A DNA stretch of 64,000 bases from Druceiella hillmani (GCA_039881145.1 JAYKKI010000074.1:10977501-11041500), one strand, 5' to 3'; numbered from the stretch's first letter, positions 37,362-49,786 are shown. Program-made: numbers and translations. The notes: generated by a model not told the origin, from the sequence alone.

Positions 37362-37430
37362 TTCAGGTACATCAAATAACTTTTCACATTTTTCCCAAAC
37401 TTGTTTCCATGTTGACATCTCCTGCACATA
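37362..37430 (-). pseudogene. Possible copia Gag fragment
   Basis: The minus strand reads STWKQVWEKCEKLFDVPE before a stop. Copia Gag proteins have a similar element (xxxxWxxLxxxFxxxx) in the DUF-type Gag domain. It lies upstream of the protease and integrase pieces in the right orientation. The resemblance is short and could be chance. Confidence 0.35.
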
Positions 37431-37439
37431 GACATAAAG

Positions 37440-37835
37440 GGTTTAGAATATTAAGCATATGGAAATTGCACCAGTGTCCAATGAAAGTAATTCGTCTGGA
37501 TATTATTATTTTTTATAAATATTATCTGTAAATCCGATTTCAGATCTCTAATCCCGATAGTAAAGATAAAATGGGGATGACAGCCCTTAACTTTAAAATT
37601 AATTTTCTTGAAAATATTTGAAGAATTTTAATAAAATTTGAACGTGGCTGAATATTTTATAAAATATATAATATATTTTTTTAAAAATTTTTTGACAAAT
37701 TCAAAATCGTGGAAAACGATATATCTATGTGTTGGAAATTGATTTTTTATATTAACTTCCGAAGTGGTACCTACCAAAAATACCTTTTCTGTATTAATTA
37801 AATAGCTAGTTCATGTATAAATTGCAGGAGTGTCG
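37440..37835. repeat. Left arm of a second inverted repeat
   Basis: It matches the reverse complement of 37983-38300. Shared blocks include ccagtgtccaatga, cctgatagtaaag-like, aaaattaattttct and tatattaacttc. The short spacer is almost entirely a (TA)n array. Confidence 0.75.
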
Positions 37836-37876
37836 AACTTGTAAAACACATATGCATAACAAGTATGGATGTACAT

Positions 37877-38300
<424 letters not shown>

Positions 38301-38692
38301 TAACATTTGATTGGGTCCAATAAAAGTTTTTGACCATGCTTTCGTACCGTTTTTAGTATACTGAATACAATTCGGACCCTGTTGAATTATATGCCATAAT
38401 TCTCTCTGCCCCAAATAAATGTTTATTGTAAATTTCCAACTTTGTTAGCTATCTTAACCAGTCAACTATACAATTATTCACGTTGATATCAGATTACCAC
38501 ATTCGATAATTCTATTGACTTTTGCTGTTTAAGATGAAAATATGACCACATGTGGTCACATTTTCTGACCAGTTGCGTGGTTATGTCCTAACAAAGTTAT
38601 CTGAATCGAGTTACTTTCTAGGTAACATAAAAATTGTTGATCCCACTGGGCCCATAATTTTTTATTCTAATATATATTTTAGCAAAAGTAAA

Positions 38693-38790
38693 GACTTATT
38701 GTTTTAATAAAATAAATATAAAAAGTAACTAGCTAACAGGGAAACGTCAAAGAATACGAAACAGTGAGAAGTGTCCCTTATTTTTTTATA
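38693..38790 (-). repeat. Short copy of the copia-linked non-coding repeat
   Basis: It matches 32685-32790 in the same orientation (taaagacttattgttttaat, then aaatataaaaagtaact and gaaacgtcaaa). It is a candidate remnant of the 5' LTR of the minus-strand copia element. Confidence 0.6.
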
Positions 38791-38879
38791 ATTTATAGTC
38801 GAGTAATAAATTATAGGTAATTGGAATAGGCTTCATTTCAGCTAACAGATTTATTTCTCTTCGTCATTGATGTTCTATT

Positions 38880-39600
38880 AATTAAACTCACATTTTTTTG
38901 TTTGAGTGCAAGTCAGGGCTCGAGATATTTCCATTTATTTCCATAGCCAGGGGGTCGCAAGGTGTGATTTGCTGCAGCGTTTTGTTTATCGATAACCTTA
39001 AGCTTTACACCAGAATATTGCATATTATCAACTGTCAAGGCCTTCAGCGTAAAGTAGATGCTATGGTCGAATGGAATGAAGTCATTGGTTTACAATCCAA
39101 CGAATGCTTAGTGAGTTGCAGTCGAACTCGGATTCTTTAGTCATTCTATCAGTCACAATTATTAAATTGACATTTACTTGTTTCGTTGTCAGGTTAAAAT
39201 AATAGATTTTGCGGTAATATTTAACAGGCAGCTAACTTTCTATGATTACGTCGTTGGAATATCCCATTCATTCTTCCTTATACCCGGATAGGTTAAGCGA
39301 AGTGCACACAATATTAAAAAGTCACAATGTATCTGCCTTCTGCATAAGACGTTTGACAGGAGTAAGATGGAATCATCGTGCATTCGAGGATTATACATCA
39401 TGGAGTCTTCGAAAAGGTACTCGTATTGTCTTATATTTGAAAGAAATATTTTTAATGTAATTATATGCAAGATATTCTTCTGTTCATGGCATGACTATTT
39501 CCCTGCCCTGGACAAGTATATGAGGACTCGCGATCACCAAATTTCCGCCGTCTTTTCATCTCAATCGTTCAGATAGAGACACCCTACTGTGCCATAATAT
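38880..39600 (+). pseudogene. Non-LTR retrotransposon (LINE) RT fragment
   Basis: The frame open at 38898-39140 reads RGSQGV, then VLFIDNLKLYTRIL, then CQGLQRKVDAMVEWNEVIGL, then SCSRTR. Jockey-superfamily reverse transcriptases have the order GVPQGS, FADDLK, LQxDLxxLxxWxxxNxLxLN and FSRxR. The catalytic box is FIDN at 38985-38996, so the second Asp is lost, and the part between PQGS and FADD is deleted. Further broken frames to about 39580 (RRLTG, FEDYTSW, DKYMRTRDHQISAVF) fit the region after the RT. No EN domain or poly(A) tail is visible. It is dead. Confidence 0.75.
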
Positions 39601-40234
39601 GGATCTTATAAGTTGTATTGTTGCAAACATGAAATATTTGAAGTAAACCAGAAGGTGTTTAAGTCTTATTCTTTTCAAATCTTAGTATTATTTTATATTT
39701 CGAAAACTTGTTTTTAGTTTACATTCTAGATTAAGTCAGTTTACATTCTAGATCACAGAATACGCTAAATTTCTATTGTACTATAATTGCTTCGGAGACG
39801 GCGTAATACTTTCTACAAAAGAGTCATTATTTTTGCGCATTATAATCAATTTGATATTGGAACCATTCACTAATTACTAAGAGAGTAATTGGTAGATAGC
39901 TCAGATTAATAAATAAAATAAGATAGTTGCCAAATTCTTAATGTAACAAAGATGACTAACTTTTTTTATTTCTCTTGATCAAATTTGACTGCACCAAATA
40001 AGTTCCAGTGATATGCCGGATAGATTTTGGGAAATTTCAAGATTAATTTAAAATTACAGATTAATTTAATATATCAAAAATTTTTGAAAAAGGGAATATT
40101 AATTTTATTTCTGCCTTTAATAGGTTAAAATAAAGTGGTTTTAGTTTTAATTAACACTCTAAATTTCTGTTACTTTCTCCAATTGAATTACTTATTTTAT
40201 TGATCATACTTCCACATAAAATTGTTTATCTACC
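39601..40234. other. AT-rich spacer
   Basis: I see nothing supportable here, apart from a short direct duplication (ttacattctaga) near 39719-39750. Confidence 0.5.
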
Positions 40235-40454
40235 ATGTATATTAATATTGAATATATTTGGCGTTAATTTTGTATAAATTCATTATTCACACTTAAATGA
40301 AACTACGTGATGTAGTATTATTTCTATGATGTAGTATCTTTGCTAATATCCCACCTGAAGATGTTGTAATACAACGAAACCTAGGTAAAGAAATTAAAGA
40401 AAGTAGAAATAATACTACATCACGTAGTTTCATTTAAGTATGTATATTAATATT
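40235..40454 (+). mobile_element. Foldback retroposon, copy 2
   Basis: The body (40250-40439) is flanked by a 15-bp direct repeat, atgtatattaatatt, at 40235-40249 and 40440-40454. The inverted arms start at 40295 (aaatgaaactacgtgatgta) and end at 40435. The 34-base centre, 40353-40386, is identical to the complement of 7980-8013. The first 45 bases lie outside the arms and match copy 1, so the unit is asymmetric and not a simple TIR element. Copy 1 is 206 bp and copy 2 190 bp. Confidence 0.85.
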
Positions 40455-42934
40455 TATTTCAAAATTGTAGAAATGACCCTATCTTTGTATCTACAAATGA
40501 TTTAATATGGCATTTTTTGAGAACTTTCCGAGGTTGAAATTTTTTTATTGCGTAATATAAGAAACATAATTGTTATCACCTCCAAGATTAGTGACTTGAT
40601 CTTATACCTATCTTTGTGATGTAACCATTTCGTAACCATCCTTTTAAAAACTTCATTTTTAGTACAGCGTACATATGAAAATATATACGCTGTACTACAA
40701 GATTTGTGGAGATTTTTTTATATTAATAAAGACATTTTAAATTATGCATATTGTAGAAGGAATAAAGGATTTCTAATAATAATAAGAAAATACGAAACTC
40801 CTAAGCTACAGAACGTTTTGAGTTACGGAATCGTAAACATAAAATAGTTTGAATATTTTATTAATTTACGTCATTAACGTTATTTTGAAATTGACGACAT
40901 GGATTAATTTTGACGAGGACAACCTTATAGTTCAATATCTATTTTTGCAGATGGCACGAAATATTTTCTCAATAATTTTTAATTATCTATATTCTCCGTA
41001 TTCTAAGACCAACTTATATAAATGTTAAATATATGACAAATTTTATCGATGTACAAACATGGCTACAATATAAATCATCAATGCAAAATATACTAGTTGC
41101 ACAACTACAATAGCGCATATAATTCCACGAAAACTTCAAGCAATGGTTATTTTGTAAACATATGCACACACAGCCACAGACATATGTATACCTAGATGGG
41201 TAAAGAATAATACAACCCATAACAAAAAGCCAAATCCAAAGTCGACTGAAACAGCGTAAAAATATTTATTTTCATTATATTGAAAAATATTTATTGTCTT
41301 CTTTTTCCAATTCACGCAATGATTTCCCCATTTGAGTTTTGGGGCAATTTTTTGTGTAAGAAATATTCCCTATATACTCTTATATTATGCCGCAACGCCT
41401 TAACAGATAAAATTGTTAATAAAATATTTAATAGTATTTTCCTTTTGTAATTACCTTTTTGTTTTCTATGTTATTGGAAGGTCTTAAAATACGATGTAAA
41501 ATTCCGTTTCGTAAATATATTATACGAATATTGCCACTTTTATAAAACAAGAATTGGATTACAAAATAAAAATAGCCATTTCATGCCTGTAGTGGACTGA
41601 AATAATTATTATTTCAAAAATCCGAGCTACTTTTAAAGAATTGGTTTTAAAACTTACAAATTTTATAGGCTTTGTGGGGATGAAAAAACCATTAAACAAT
41701 TTTAAATAAAATTGAATATTTTAGAGACTTTTAATGACAGCAGTGGGTATATTTATGCAGCATGTAAGGAAGAGTTGTAATAAAGAGCGTGATTATTTTT
41801 CATATAAGTGATTCTAGGCACCAAATAGAGAAAAAAATATTACCACATGGAAATTTTGAAAAAAGGTATTGTTAAATTTCCTTTTCCAGTTTCTATAAAA
41901 AATTAAAAAAATATTATTTTTTACAGAAAAAGGTCTCAAACATACTTACTTTTCTGCATAAAAGAGACGTTTTCAGTTGAAAGACATTTTTGTTAAAGAT
42001 TTTATTGGTTTGGCTTCTAAGCTAATTGACCCAGAGAAACCTAATGATGTTTTTGATGTTAAATTATTTCTTTTAGGATATTTAATTTAAGCTTTTGAAA
42101 AGTTTGTTTCGGTATACTGGTTCGATTATTTTAATGATACTCTACACAAACAAAATGGAAAAATACGGAATTTATTCAATTTATACGTGGTAGATTAGTG
42201 GCGAAAAAACTGCAAGTCTAAGTATTACAAACTCCAAATTGTCGTTATGGACAGAAATGTTCTTTATGGGGAGAATCGACGCTATGATTAATTAATAATT
42301 TAAATCATTGTAATATTTTTCATCTCCAAATTTTCGATTATTGGCTCGTCGTTAAATATATGAAATTATTCTTTAGCATTTTTGGGGTTATAAAAAGAAC
42401 CCTTTGATTATACATTTACGTCAAATAGCAGTATTCGTTAGCTTAATTACTTTCTTATTTACACAAAATAAGAAATTAGATTACATAGAAAAACAATTTA
42501 TCGGTTAACAATTCTTGCCTTCTAATATAAACCTATGTTGGAACTAGACCAGAATATATTGCCTCTGTAGAGATATTTGTGATCCGAATTTTTAACAAGG
42601 CTTCCCTCGTGTCAATTTTTAAGGTAATTTTCTAGAAAATATAAAAAAAGTCTGAAATGTAGTTCTTATATTCGAAATTTAAAACCGATACTGGTGCAGA
42701 TACAGTTCCAGCAAAGAATTTAAGAAAACGTCAGCATGAAACGTTGACATTTGTGTGAAGGTGAAGTAACTCTCTTATATATTTCTGTTATATAAAGTAT
42801 AAATCAAGTTTAAGTTTCAATAAGCAAATGAAAAACTTTAAAAACAATGAATAAATCTAATAAATTCTGTACATAATAGATATTAAACTACATAATTTTC
42901 TTATATCATCAATGAAGAATAAGTAGTATAACAA
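40455..42934. other. Intergenic stretch, no gene seen
   Basis: AT-rich, with no tandem repeat or coding that I can support. A short inverted pair, acagcgtacat near 40665 and tacgctgtac near 40686, is the only structure noted. Confidence 0.5.
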
Positions 42935-44592
42935 TATTATGATAATGTGAAATAATACGTATCTAACATTAGGTTAGTAAGGGAGATTTTAGGAATTTTA
43001 ATATGTAAATCATTATAACACAGCCACAACATTCTACCATGGGCATGTTCGATACACTCTTGGGCGAATTTTTGTTGTTATCTTTCTTTTTACAGTTTTT
43101 AGTCACTAGTTTGAGTCCTTTTCACAAACTTACACGACTTTCAAGATACAAGTTTTGGATGATTTCTACAAAATATAAAATTAATTGTATATATGAATGA
43201 ATCAAAATTATTAATAAAAAATGGACTACTTGAATAAACTTACGTACGAATAAACACTACGTATATTAATACATTGTGTTCGAAAAATCTAAACCTTAGA
43301 GTATACATCCTTAGATTTAGATTATTCGGACACAATATATAAATGTATCTAGAGTGAAGGTTATTTAATGACTCTAATATCAAAAGTTTCCTAGCAATTT
43401 TATTCAAGGATAATATTTTGATAACTATTGAATTTAAGAATAAAATAATATGTACTTGAAATTATACGTCATAAAAAAACTTCTCTCTTTTATACTCTAG
43501 TTTTTAACAAGTATAAGCATTTGCTGATGTTAATCTAAATTTTACTATAATTTTGATTTTTTACAGTGTGTGAATGTCTTTGAAAGTAAAAAATTACAAT
43601 TGACTTATAAGATTAAAATTTTGGATATACACAATTCTGAGTCATTTTAGAAAGTATTTCACTTCTGAAAGTCATAAAATTTTGCATATTTTTATTCGGT
43701 TATAAATTAAAAATGATTTGATCTGTGATGTTTATAATAATAATAGAACCTTTATAAAAACAAATACAGAGTTCATAAAACCGACATGAAAAGGAAAGGG
43801 CAAAACGAAATTTTCTTTCTTTTTTTCACAAATAAGCAAAAAGGAAAAACTAATCGAACGTCGTCTAAAATTTGATTCCTTAATGTGATTATACATCTAA
43901 TGAAATAAAATAAAAAATTTACTACTTCTTATTTAGAGTTCGGACAGGAGTGCATTAGTTTATTAACTTTACCAGATCTCTTGTAATTCGATATATCTCA
44001 CTTCACTGTTTCTAATTTCTTTGGTCAACGTCAATTAAAAAAAACAGCAAACTCCATTAAAAGGGTATTCATATAGATGTAATCGTAGGCTTTGTGGTCT
44101 CGTGGCTGTGGGTGGAATTTCCATGCTATTTGCTGTGCCGTCGATTGTGAAAAAACAATTTGACTAGCGTTTTAAACACCTGGGGTGCCGTGCCAAGCGC
44201 GAAAGTCCACTTTTCTCATATGCCACATACACCAAGTTAATATTGTTGTCTATTAGTAGTTAATCATTTTAGAGGTGGTGTAATTTTTTCACAAATACCC
44301 ACACCGTAAGTTTGGAATAAAGAAAGTATTTTTATTTTTTGAATAGAACGTTTAATGAAGTACCCACTTTGGCAGTTTAATAAGTTGACGGAACTGTGTT
44401 CGGACATGCAAGAAATGGAAAGAAAAACTTTCTGAAAAATTCTAAATAATTTATGTAATAAGGAGGGAGTATCGTTGTCTAATAAGGTAGGAGTGTTATT
44501 TAATTACTTTTACTTTGAAGTAGAGTTATTTTCAAATTTTAAAGTATTTTGCTTTAGTTTACTATGCTTGGCTATAATGCGTTAGTGTTAAA
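42935..44592. repeat. Dispersed repeat R1, copy b
   Basis: Same-orientation partner of 1-2660; the anchors are listed there. It ends at tactatgcttggctataatg, matching tacttagcttggctatagtg at about 2630. It lacks about 1.2 kb present in copy a but has an extra segment of about 130 bp containing the hairpin at 43273-43336. It ends just before a (TA)n array and a mariner. Confidence 0.75.
43273..43336. repeat. Hairpin insertion within R1 copy b (MITE-like)
   Basis: attgtgttcgaaaaatctaa at the left pairs with ttagatttagattattcgg and acacaat at the right, a stem of about 26 bp with few mismatches and a short loop. The corresponding place in R1 copy a (about 290-340) lacks it, so it looks like an insertion after the two copies diverged. 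Confidence 0.65.
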
Positions 44593-44611
44593 TGAAATAA
44601 ATAATGTGTGA

Positions 44612-44617
44612 ATATAC

Positions 44618-44680
<63 letters not shown>
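44612..44680. repeat. (TA)n microsatellite used as mariner target
   Basis: TA tract with ACAT interruptions that ends exactly where the mariner terminal repeat starts. Confidence 0.95.
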
Positions 44681-45740
44681 TTAGGTTGACTAGTAAGATT
44701 TTAGCCAACATTTTTGGGATTTTTCTAGAAAGATTCTCGAAGCTCCTAGAAGATTTCACTGTAGCGTAAATAGGACAAAAGGCAAAGTAAGTTGACAACA
44801 GTCAGTGCCAAAGCTTTGAGTAAATTATATAAAAGATAATGGATTTAAATCGTCATCAAATACGGATTCTATTATTTTACGAATTTCATCACGGTGTCTT
44901 ATGTAACGGAAAAACTTGGTTCAGAAAGTTCTGGAATGAGGACTACGATCTTGAGGAAGAACCCCACACTGGACGTCCTGTTAAATTGGACGTTCGACGA
45001 TTACGACGCCCAATTGAGAAGGATCCTCGACTAACGACTTGTCAATTGGCAGATGCCATCATCATATGTAGTCATGGCACAATAGAAACATAATTGCACG
45101 AATTGATAAAGTTTCAAAATATGGTGTGTGGATTCCCTATAAGTTGTCACTATATCACCTTCAGTGCAGAGTTGATACTTGTAAATAGTTATTGACATTG
45201 AAAGTTAACTTCGGCTGGCTGAATCAGTTAGTAACTGACGCTTACATACGTTAACGATGCACGCAAACTTCAATGGCTGGGGGTCGGAGAAAAAGGAGTT
45301 TGAGTACCTAAACTTGAAATAAGTGCCAAAAGTGTGATGCTAAACTGCTGGTGGAATGTCAAAGGCATTATTCGCTGGGAGTTGTGTCCAGAGGGATCAA
45401 CAATTAATGCAGATATTTACTTTGAACCATTGGACCGATTAGACAACCAATTTGAGTAGTCGAGAGGATCGAGTTGATTTTCTACATGATAATGCTAGAC
45501 CACATGTTACAAAACGTCGCGATAAGTAAGAGGAGCTCGGCTGAGTTCCACTCACTCATCCACCTTATTTTCAGGATGTTGCGCCCTCTGATTACCATTA
45601 TTCAGGGCTTTGAGTAACACTTTACGTAAAAAGAATTCGACAGTTTTTTGAATCAAAGTCACCGGAATTTTACAAGAAATGCGTATTATCACTGCCAACT
45701 AGATGGTGACAAGTAGTAGATAATAATGGCGCATACTTAA
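44681..45740 (+). mobile_element. Mariner element, 5' end intact, decayed
   Basis: The 5' terminal repeat begins ttaggttgactagtaagatt directly after TA, as in mariner elements. About 160 bp later the transposase frame begins. No matching terminal repeat could be found after the coding end (45740-45850), so the 3' end is lost or too diverged to see. Confidence 0.8.
44839..45740 (+). pseudogene. Mariner transposase pseudogene
   Basis: The frame is open for 84 codons from ATG 44839: LLFYEFHHG, then KTWFRKFWNEDYDLEEEPHT and GRPVKLDVRRLRRPIEKDPR, then LADAIIICSHGTIE. This is the DNA-binding half of a mariner transposase, with the first helix-turn-helix segment partly deleted between residues 15 and 25. 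After a stop, other frames keep the family motifs: WVP-like (about 45120), ALFAGSCVQRD-like, then FLHDNARPHVTKR (second catalytic Asp, about 45485-45520) and HPPYFQDVAPSDYH (third catalytic Asp, about 45556-45600), ending in a VVDNNGAYLNLI-like tail. Spacing fits the D,D(34)D class within one residue. Several stops and shifts make it inactive. Confidence 0.85.
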
Positions 45741-46129
45741 ATTTAATTTAGTGTAACACATAATTTTAATCTTTATCTCTTGTGTGTGTGTTTTTTTAAT
45801 GTGAATGATATAAAGAAAATACTGGGCGGATGGTATTAACGTATTATTCGTTAGAATTAAGGGATGAATATGAAATATGCTTCTTCAGGGCACGAATTCT
45901 TTAATGTGGGAAATAATATCTGTTTTTCAATTGGTAAAAGCCACTAAGCTTTAGATAAATTTTCATTATTATGTTATCAAAATTAAAAAAATGTAAAATA
46001 TAATAAGACGTCAAAACTTTTAAGAAATTTACAAGATTCCAAGTGTGGTATCGTTGCGTATAGAATCTTCAGTTTTAGAAGTGTTTTCAAATATCTGTAA
46101 GACAGGACCAATTTTATGTGTTTCTGGTC
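45741..46129. other. AT-rich spacer
   Basis: Nothing supportable. A short TG run lies at about 45781-45792. Confidence 0.5.
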
Positions 46130-46520
46130 AAGGAGAGTGCTAAACATCTCTTCTTTTAATAGATGCAATAATCGATGGCATCGTGAGTTCCGACTCATTG
46201 GCAAGTGGCTCACGCGTGGGGTGTCTGCCCGAAGGATGCCATAAATCTTGCCTACGTAATTGCAGCCGGCCCGCCTCTCCTCGGCCAATGACCATAATAC
46301 CGTAAGGCAAACACGCCCGCCTTTTAAATACACACCGAAACGTGATGTTTGAACTCAAATGTTTAGTCTGGGCTCTGTGGCTACCGTTTGTTAAGCGGAT
46401 TAAGTGCACGCCCCAAATCGGTACTGGCTCAGAACATACTCAGCGTGGGGAACATTCATTTGCCTGTTTCCAGTCAATGGGGTGGTGTGACTGCTCGCTT
46501 TGGAATCTATTTTTCTTTAC
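46130..46520. other. GC-rich island of unknown origin
   Basis: About 390 bp at roughly 50% GC in a background near 30%. Overlapping minus-strand ORFs read through it, and one is arginine-rich (GRGEAGRLQLRRQDLWHPSG), as expected for non-coding GC-rich DNA. I see no tRNA or 5S-like promoter boxes that fold properly and no terminal repeats. It may be a SINE-like insertion, a fragment of an unidentified element, or a conserved regulatory sequence. Confidence 0.5.
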
Positions 46521-46749
46521 TTACTTTTCATTGGTATATTCCTTTATTCCGTTTACTTCCATAGATGTACTGGAGTAATATTTAAATTAAATTTTTTTCC
46601 CCATAGGTTCATTGTTTTGTTTTATTTGAGTCTGCTAGTAAGTTACTAAAGTTATAGAAAAATCATTGATTTTATGGAAAGGGATGTTATTGCACAAATT
46701 TTTTAAAATGAAGTTAAAGTTCTATGCACTCTTTTGAATTTTCTGTACT

Positions 46750-47040
46750 TTGAAAAGGAAAACGGAAGCAATGTAAGATCACTTGCGTGTCTGTTTGTTT
46801 GTCATAGCCTTTTTCCTTAGAAAACATTTGATGTAAATTTAACGTAATAAGGAAACATATTAACTCGTATATATCTTAATAGCTAACACTCAAAAATTTT
46901 CGTTTAGAAATATTTAGGATATCAATTCAAGTACCGGAATGTTTTTTAATTCAAGGTATAGTGTGGGGGCTTGTTTGAAAGGGCTGTATATAAAGGTATC
47001 AAAAATATTTCTATATAATTTATGGAGTATGTATTCAGAG
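46750..47040 (+). repeat. Copy of the gggttccgta dispersed repeat
   Basis: Contains aaaaggaaaacgg, taagatcacttgcgtgtctg, tttgtttgtcatagcc and, further on, atatcttaatagcta and gtatagtgtgggggctt. The last two blocks match 50570-50680. Homology may continue to about 47130. Confidence 0.65.
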
Positions 47041-47130
47041 ATATATCGAAAAATATGTAAAAAACATGTTTCTCTTTTATTTCAAGAACCACTTAATCTA
47101 AAATTATGAAAAATTAGAGTTTTTAAAAGT

Positions 47131-48582
47131 CTACATAAAGATTGTAGGAAAACTGTTACGATGATAGTCATAATCATGCAGAAAAATTGGGTTTTCGTTG
47201 CTTTTTCGGAAAAATTACAAAATTCTAAATATTTTTGACCTACACATAAACGAATAACATTTATTTATTGTTCCTCTTACTCGTAAAATTTCCTAACGTG
47301 ACGCTATTTAAAATAAATGTGATAAAAAAGTAACAAATTTCCCTAAGTTTTGAATAATTAACTATATTTAATATAATTTTTTCTCTTAATTACTTTTATT
47401 TTGATGTCCTACATGGATAGGGCCAATTGCAGGCAGTTTCAACATTTGTTCTAATGAAAAATTAAAACTTTATTTTTTAAAAGATTGTTAAAATTTTTTA
47501 AACCATAAATTACTCTTTTAATCTTATAGGAGTATTTAATAGTTTACGCAAAAAAAAATTAAGGAGTAATACATTTGGATGATAACTAAAACATGTAGTA
47601 ATTACATCGTAATGGGTGCCTTCTGTGGTTAAGTGGAAATATCTTTTTTTTGTAGATAAAGGAAGTAAGAAACTACTACAATAAATACGAAAATTTGGGT
47701 GACAAAAATTACAGAATTATAAAAAGTAAAATTTTATATTTTTTTTGTTTTGAGAGACCCGTATTAGTCGTTGTAAAATATTTAAATAACTTCCAAAGGG
47801 TAATGACTCAACTATATTCAACAAAAAACCAATAACAATCAGACTTAATTTGTATTTGTGAAACCCAAGACAGAGTAGTGATTTTCACAAATTTTAAAAT
47901 GTGTCTATGTAATCGAGAACTAAGAGATTTTTACAAAGGACAAATTTTGTTAGTAACCTAGTCATAGCTTGGCCTATCTACCCTGTTGTTCTATGACTTA
48001 CGGGACACCTGTATAATTTTGTCTTAATAAAATATGGTAAGTTTAATAAAACGTTTTCCTATCGAAAATTCCCGTAAATTTTAATAACAAGCGGTCTAAA
48101 TATATGATCGAATTTAACCTTTATAGCCAATTATTAATCGTTTATACCTTAAACAACGGACAATTAGACTTCAGGTTAGGTTTAGATTTAGACTTTACCT
48201 ACAATGTATTAAGGATAATTAGTAATATTTGTAGAAAGACCAACGGAAGTGCTCTTACGGAAATATGAATGTAATAAATGTGAAAGATTGTTCGGCAAAC
48301 GATGGCTCTAGCATTGCCGTTACCGAAAGGACAACTCGCATTTGCATTATTGATGCTTGAGAAAACGATAAACGTGAAATAAAAATCGTTTCTAACCTTT
48401 CAGAATATGCAAAGCTTGGCTGAAATATGTTCTATTGTTTCCAGATAACTAGAGTAAAAATACACATGAAAATATTAAGATTCCAATGACTTTTAAGAAT
48501 TTAAACGCATTGTAACTTTCTCTTAGGGGAATTTTGCTTAAATAAACCGAGTTGCGGATATTTAGGCTTTATATATTATGGT
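47131..48582. other. Intergenic stretch, no gene seen
   Basis: AT-rich DNA. I could support no repeat partner or coding here. Confidence 0.5.
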
Positions 48583-48601
48583 TTATATATATACATACAT
48601 A

Positions 48602-48691
<90 letters not shown>
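48583..48691. repeat. (TA)n microsatellite with regular ACAT spacing
   Basis: ACAT interruptions recur about every 18 bases in the middle of the array, so it has a higher-order unit. Confidence 0.95.
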
Positions 48692-48693
<2 letters not shown>

Positions 48694-49184
48694 ATAAATT
48701 AATATTTAATCATTTATTAAATACTTAAAATTAATAAAGTTGATTAAATTTTCAATATCTACATTTATTTTCAATATTTTACGGTATCTAAACGGTTGGT
48801 ATTTTCATCAACGTATAGACAGAGATAAAATTCCTTCCTCCAAAAGTCTTTGAACATTTTATTCAAAACTGGGTGAAATTTTATTTTGAATTGACTTTTG
48901 TCTTTAAGTTTTCCATCGCATAAATTATTAGACAGAGAGCGAAACAGATGGTAATGAGATGAGGAAATATATAAAGAGTATGGTGGGTGAGTTAGAATAC
49001 TTCACCCAAATAAAAATAGTTTTACATGAATTACTTTTGCTACGTGAGGTCGAGCTTTGCCACATAAAAAATAAAATTTGTTTCGATTTGAAAGAAGTTT
49101 AGCGGCGACTTTGCTCAATTGTTTATAATAAATCAATGAATAAATCCATTAGTCAAAAGCGTATTTTGTCCAAAGTTATATTTT

Positions 49185-49786
49185 GGTGTAGGTACATTTT
49201 TTTCCTTTCAGCATCTGAGGGTTACGAAAAAAATTAACATAAACCACCTACTTTTCATCTTCTGTAACCAAACACAATAGCCACTTATTAATGCGATGAG
49301 AACTCAATAGATCTTTTCACACATTAGCTATCTTGTGAAGTTATGTGGTAGCCAAACAGAATATTCCCACTTATTTTTCCAAGCAATAAGTTGTTTTTCT
49401 ACTGCATATGAAAGCATGAGAGTAGCTCGGCCAAGCAATGTAAACTTAATCGGGGATCTGTATCAATAAAGCTTTTTAAGTTTTTTAAATCAATTAGAGA
49501 AGGCTGCCTTGAATAATTTTTTTTTGGACTGGTCAAAATTCTTTCTTTTAATCTTTGGAATTTTACTGTTCGACCTACATTAAATTCATGAAGCAGGAAC
49601 ATTCTAAGTCCACTTCGATATTTCCATTTTTTTTATTATTCTTGGCTTGCCAATCACTCTATTGCAAACTTAACAGAAGCTCATACGCCGCATTCGTTAT
49701 ATACCCTGCAAAAACATATGTGAAGCTTCTTTATCATTCCAGAAATCGATGGAAAAAGTGGTGGGATTATAAATTGCCAACCGAAT
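49185..49786 (-). pseudogene. Second mariner remnant, 3'-truncated
   Basis: A minus-strand end reads ttcggttggcaatttataat from 49786, flanked by TA, and resembles a mariner 5' terminal repeat (mellifera-like, from memory). Minus-strand coding then gives LLHEFNVGRT, a K-rich stretch, LKSFIDTDPRLSLHCLAELL (open frame 49602-49399), WEYSVWLPHNFT and LVTEDEK with VVYVNFF (about 49290-49225). The last corresponds to the TGDEKW motif holding the first catalytic Asp; here the Gly is Glu and the Trp codon is a stop. The rest of the catalytic domain is absent. It is a different lineage from the mariner at 44681. Confidence 0.7.

Noticed and set aside
45983..46409. Minus-strand ORFs of 116 and 89 codons over the GC-rich island
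   Set aside because: GC-rich DNA has few stop codons. The two frames overlap each other and neither resembles a known protein.
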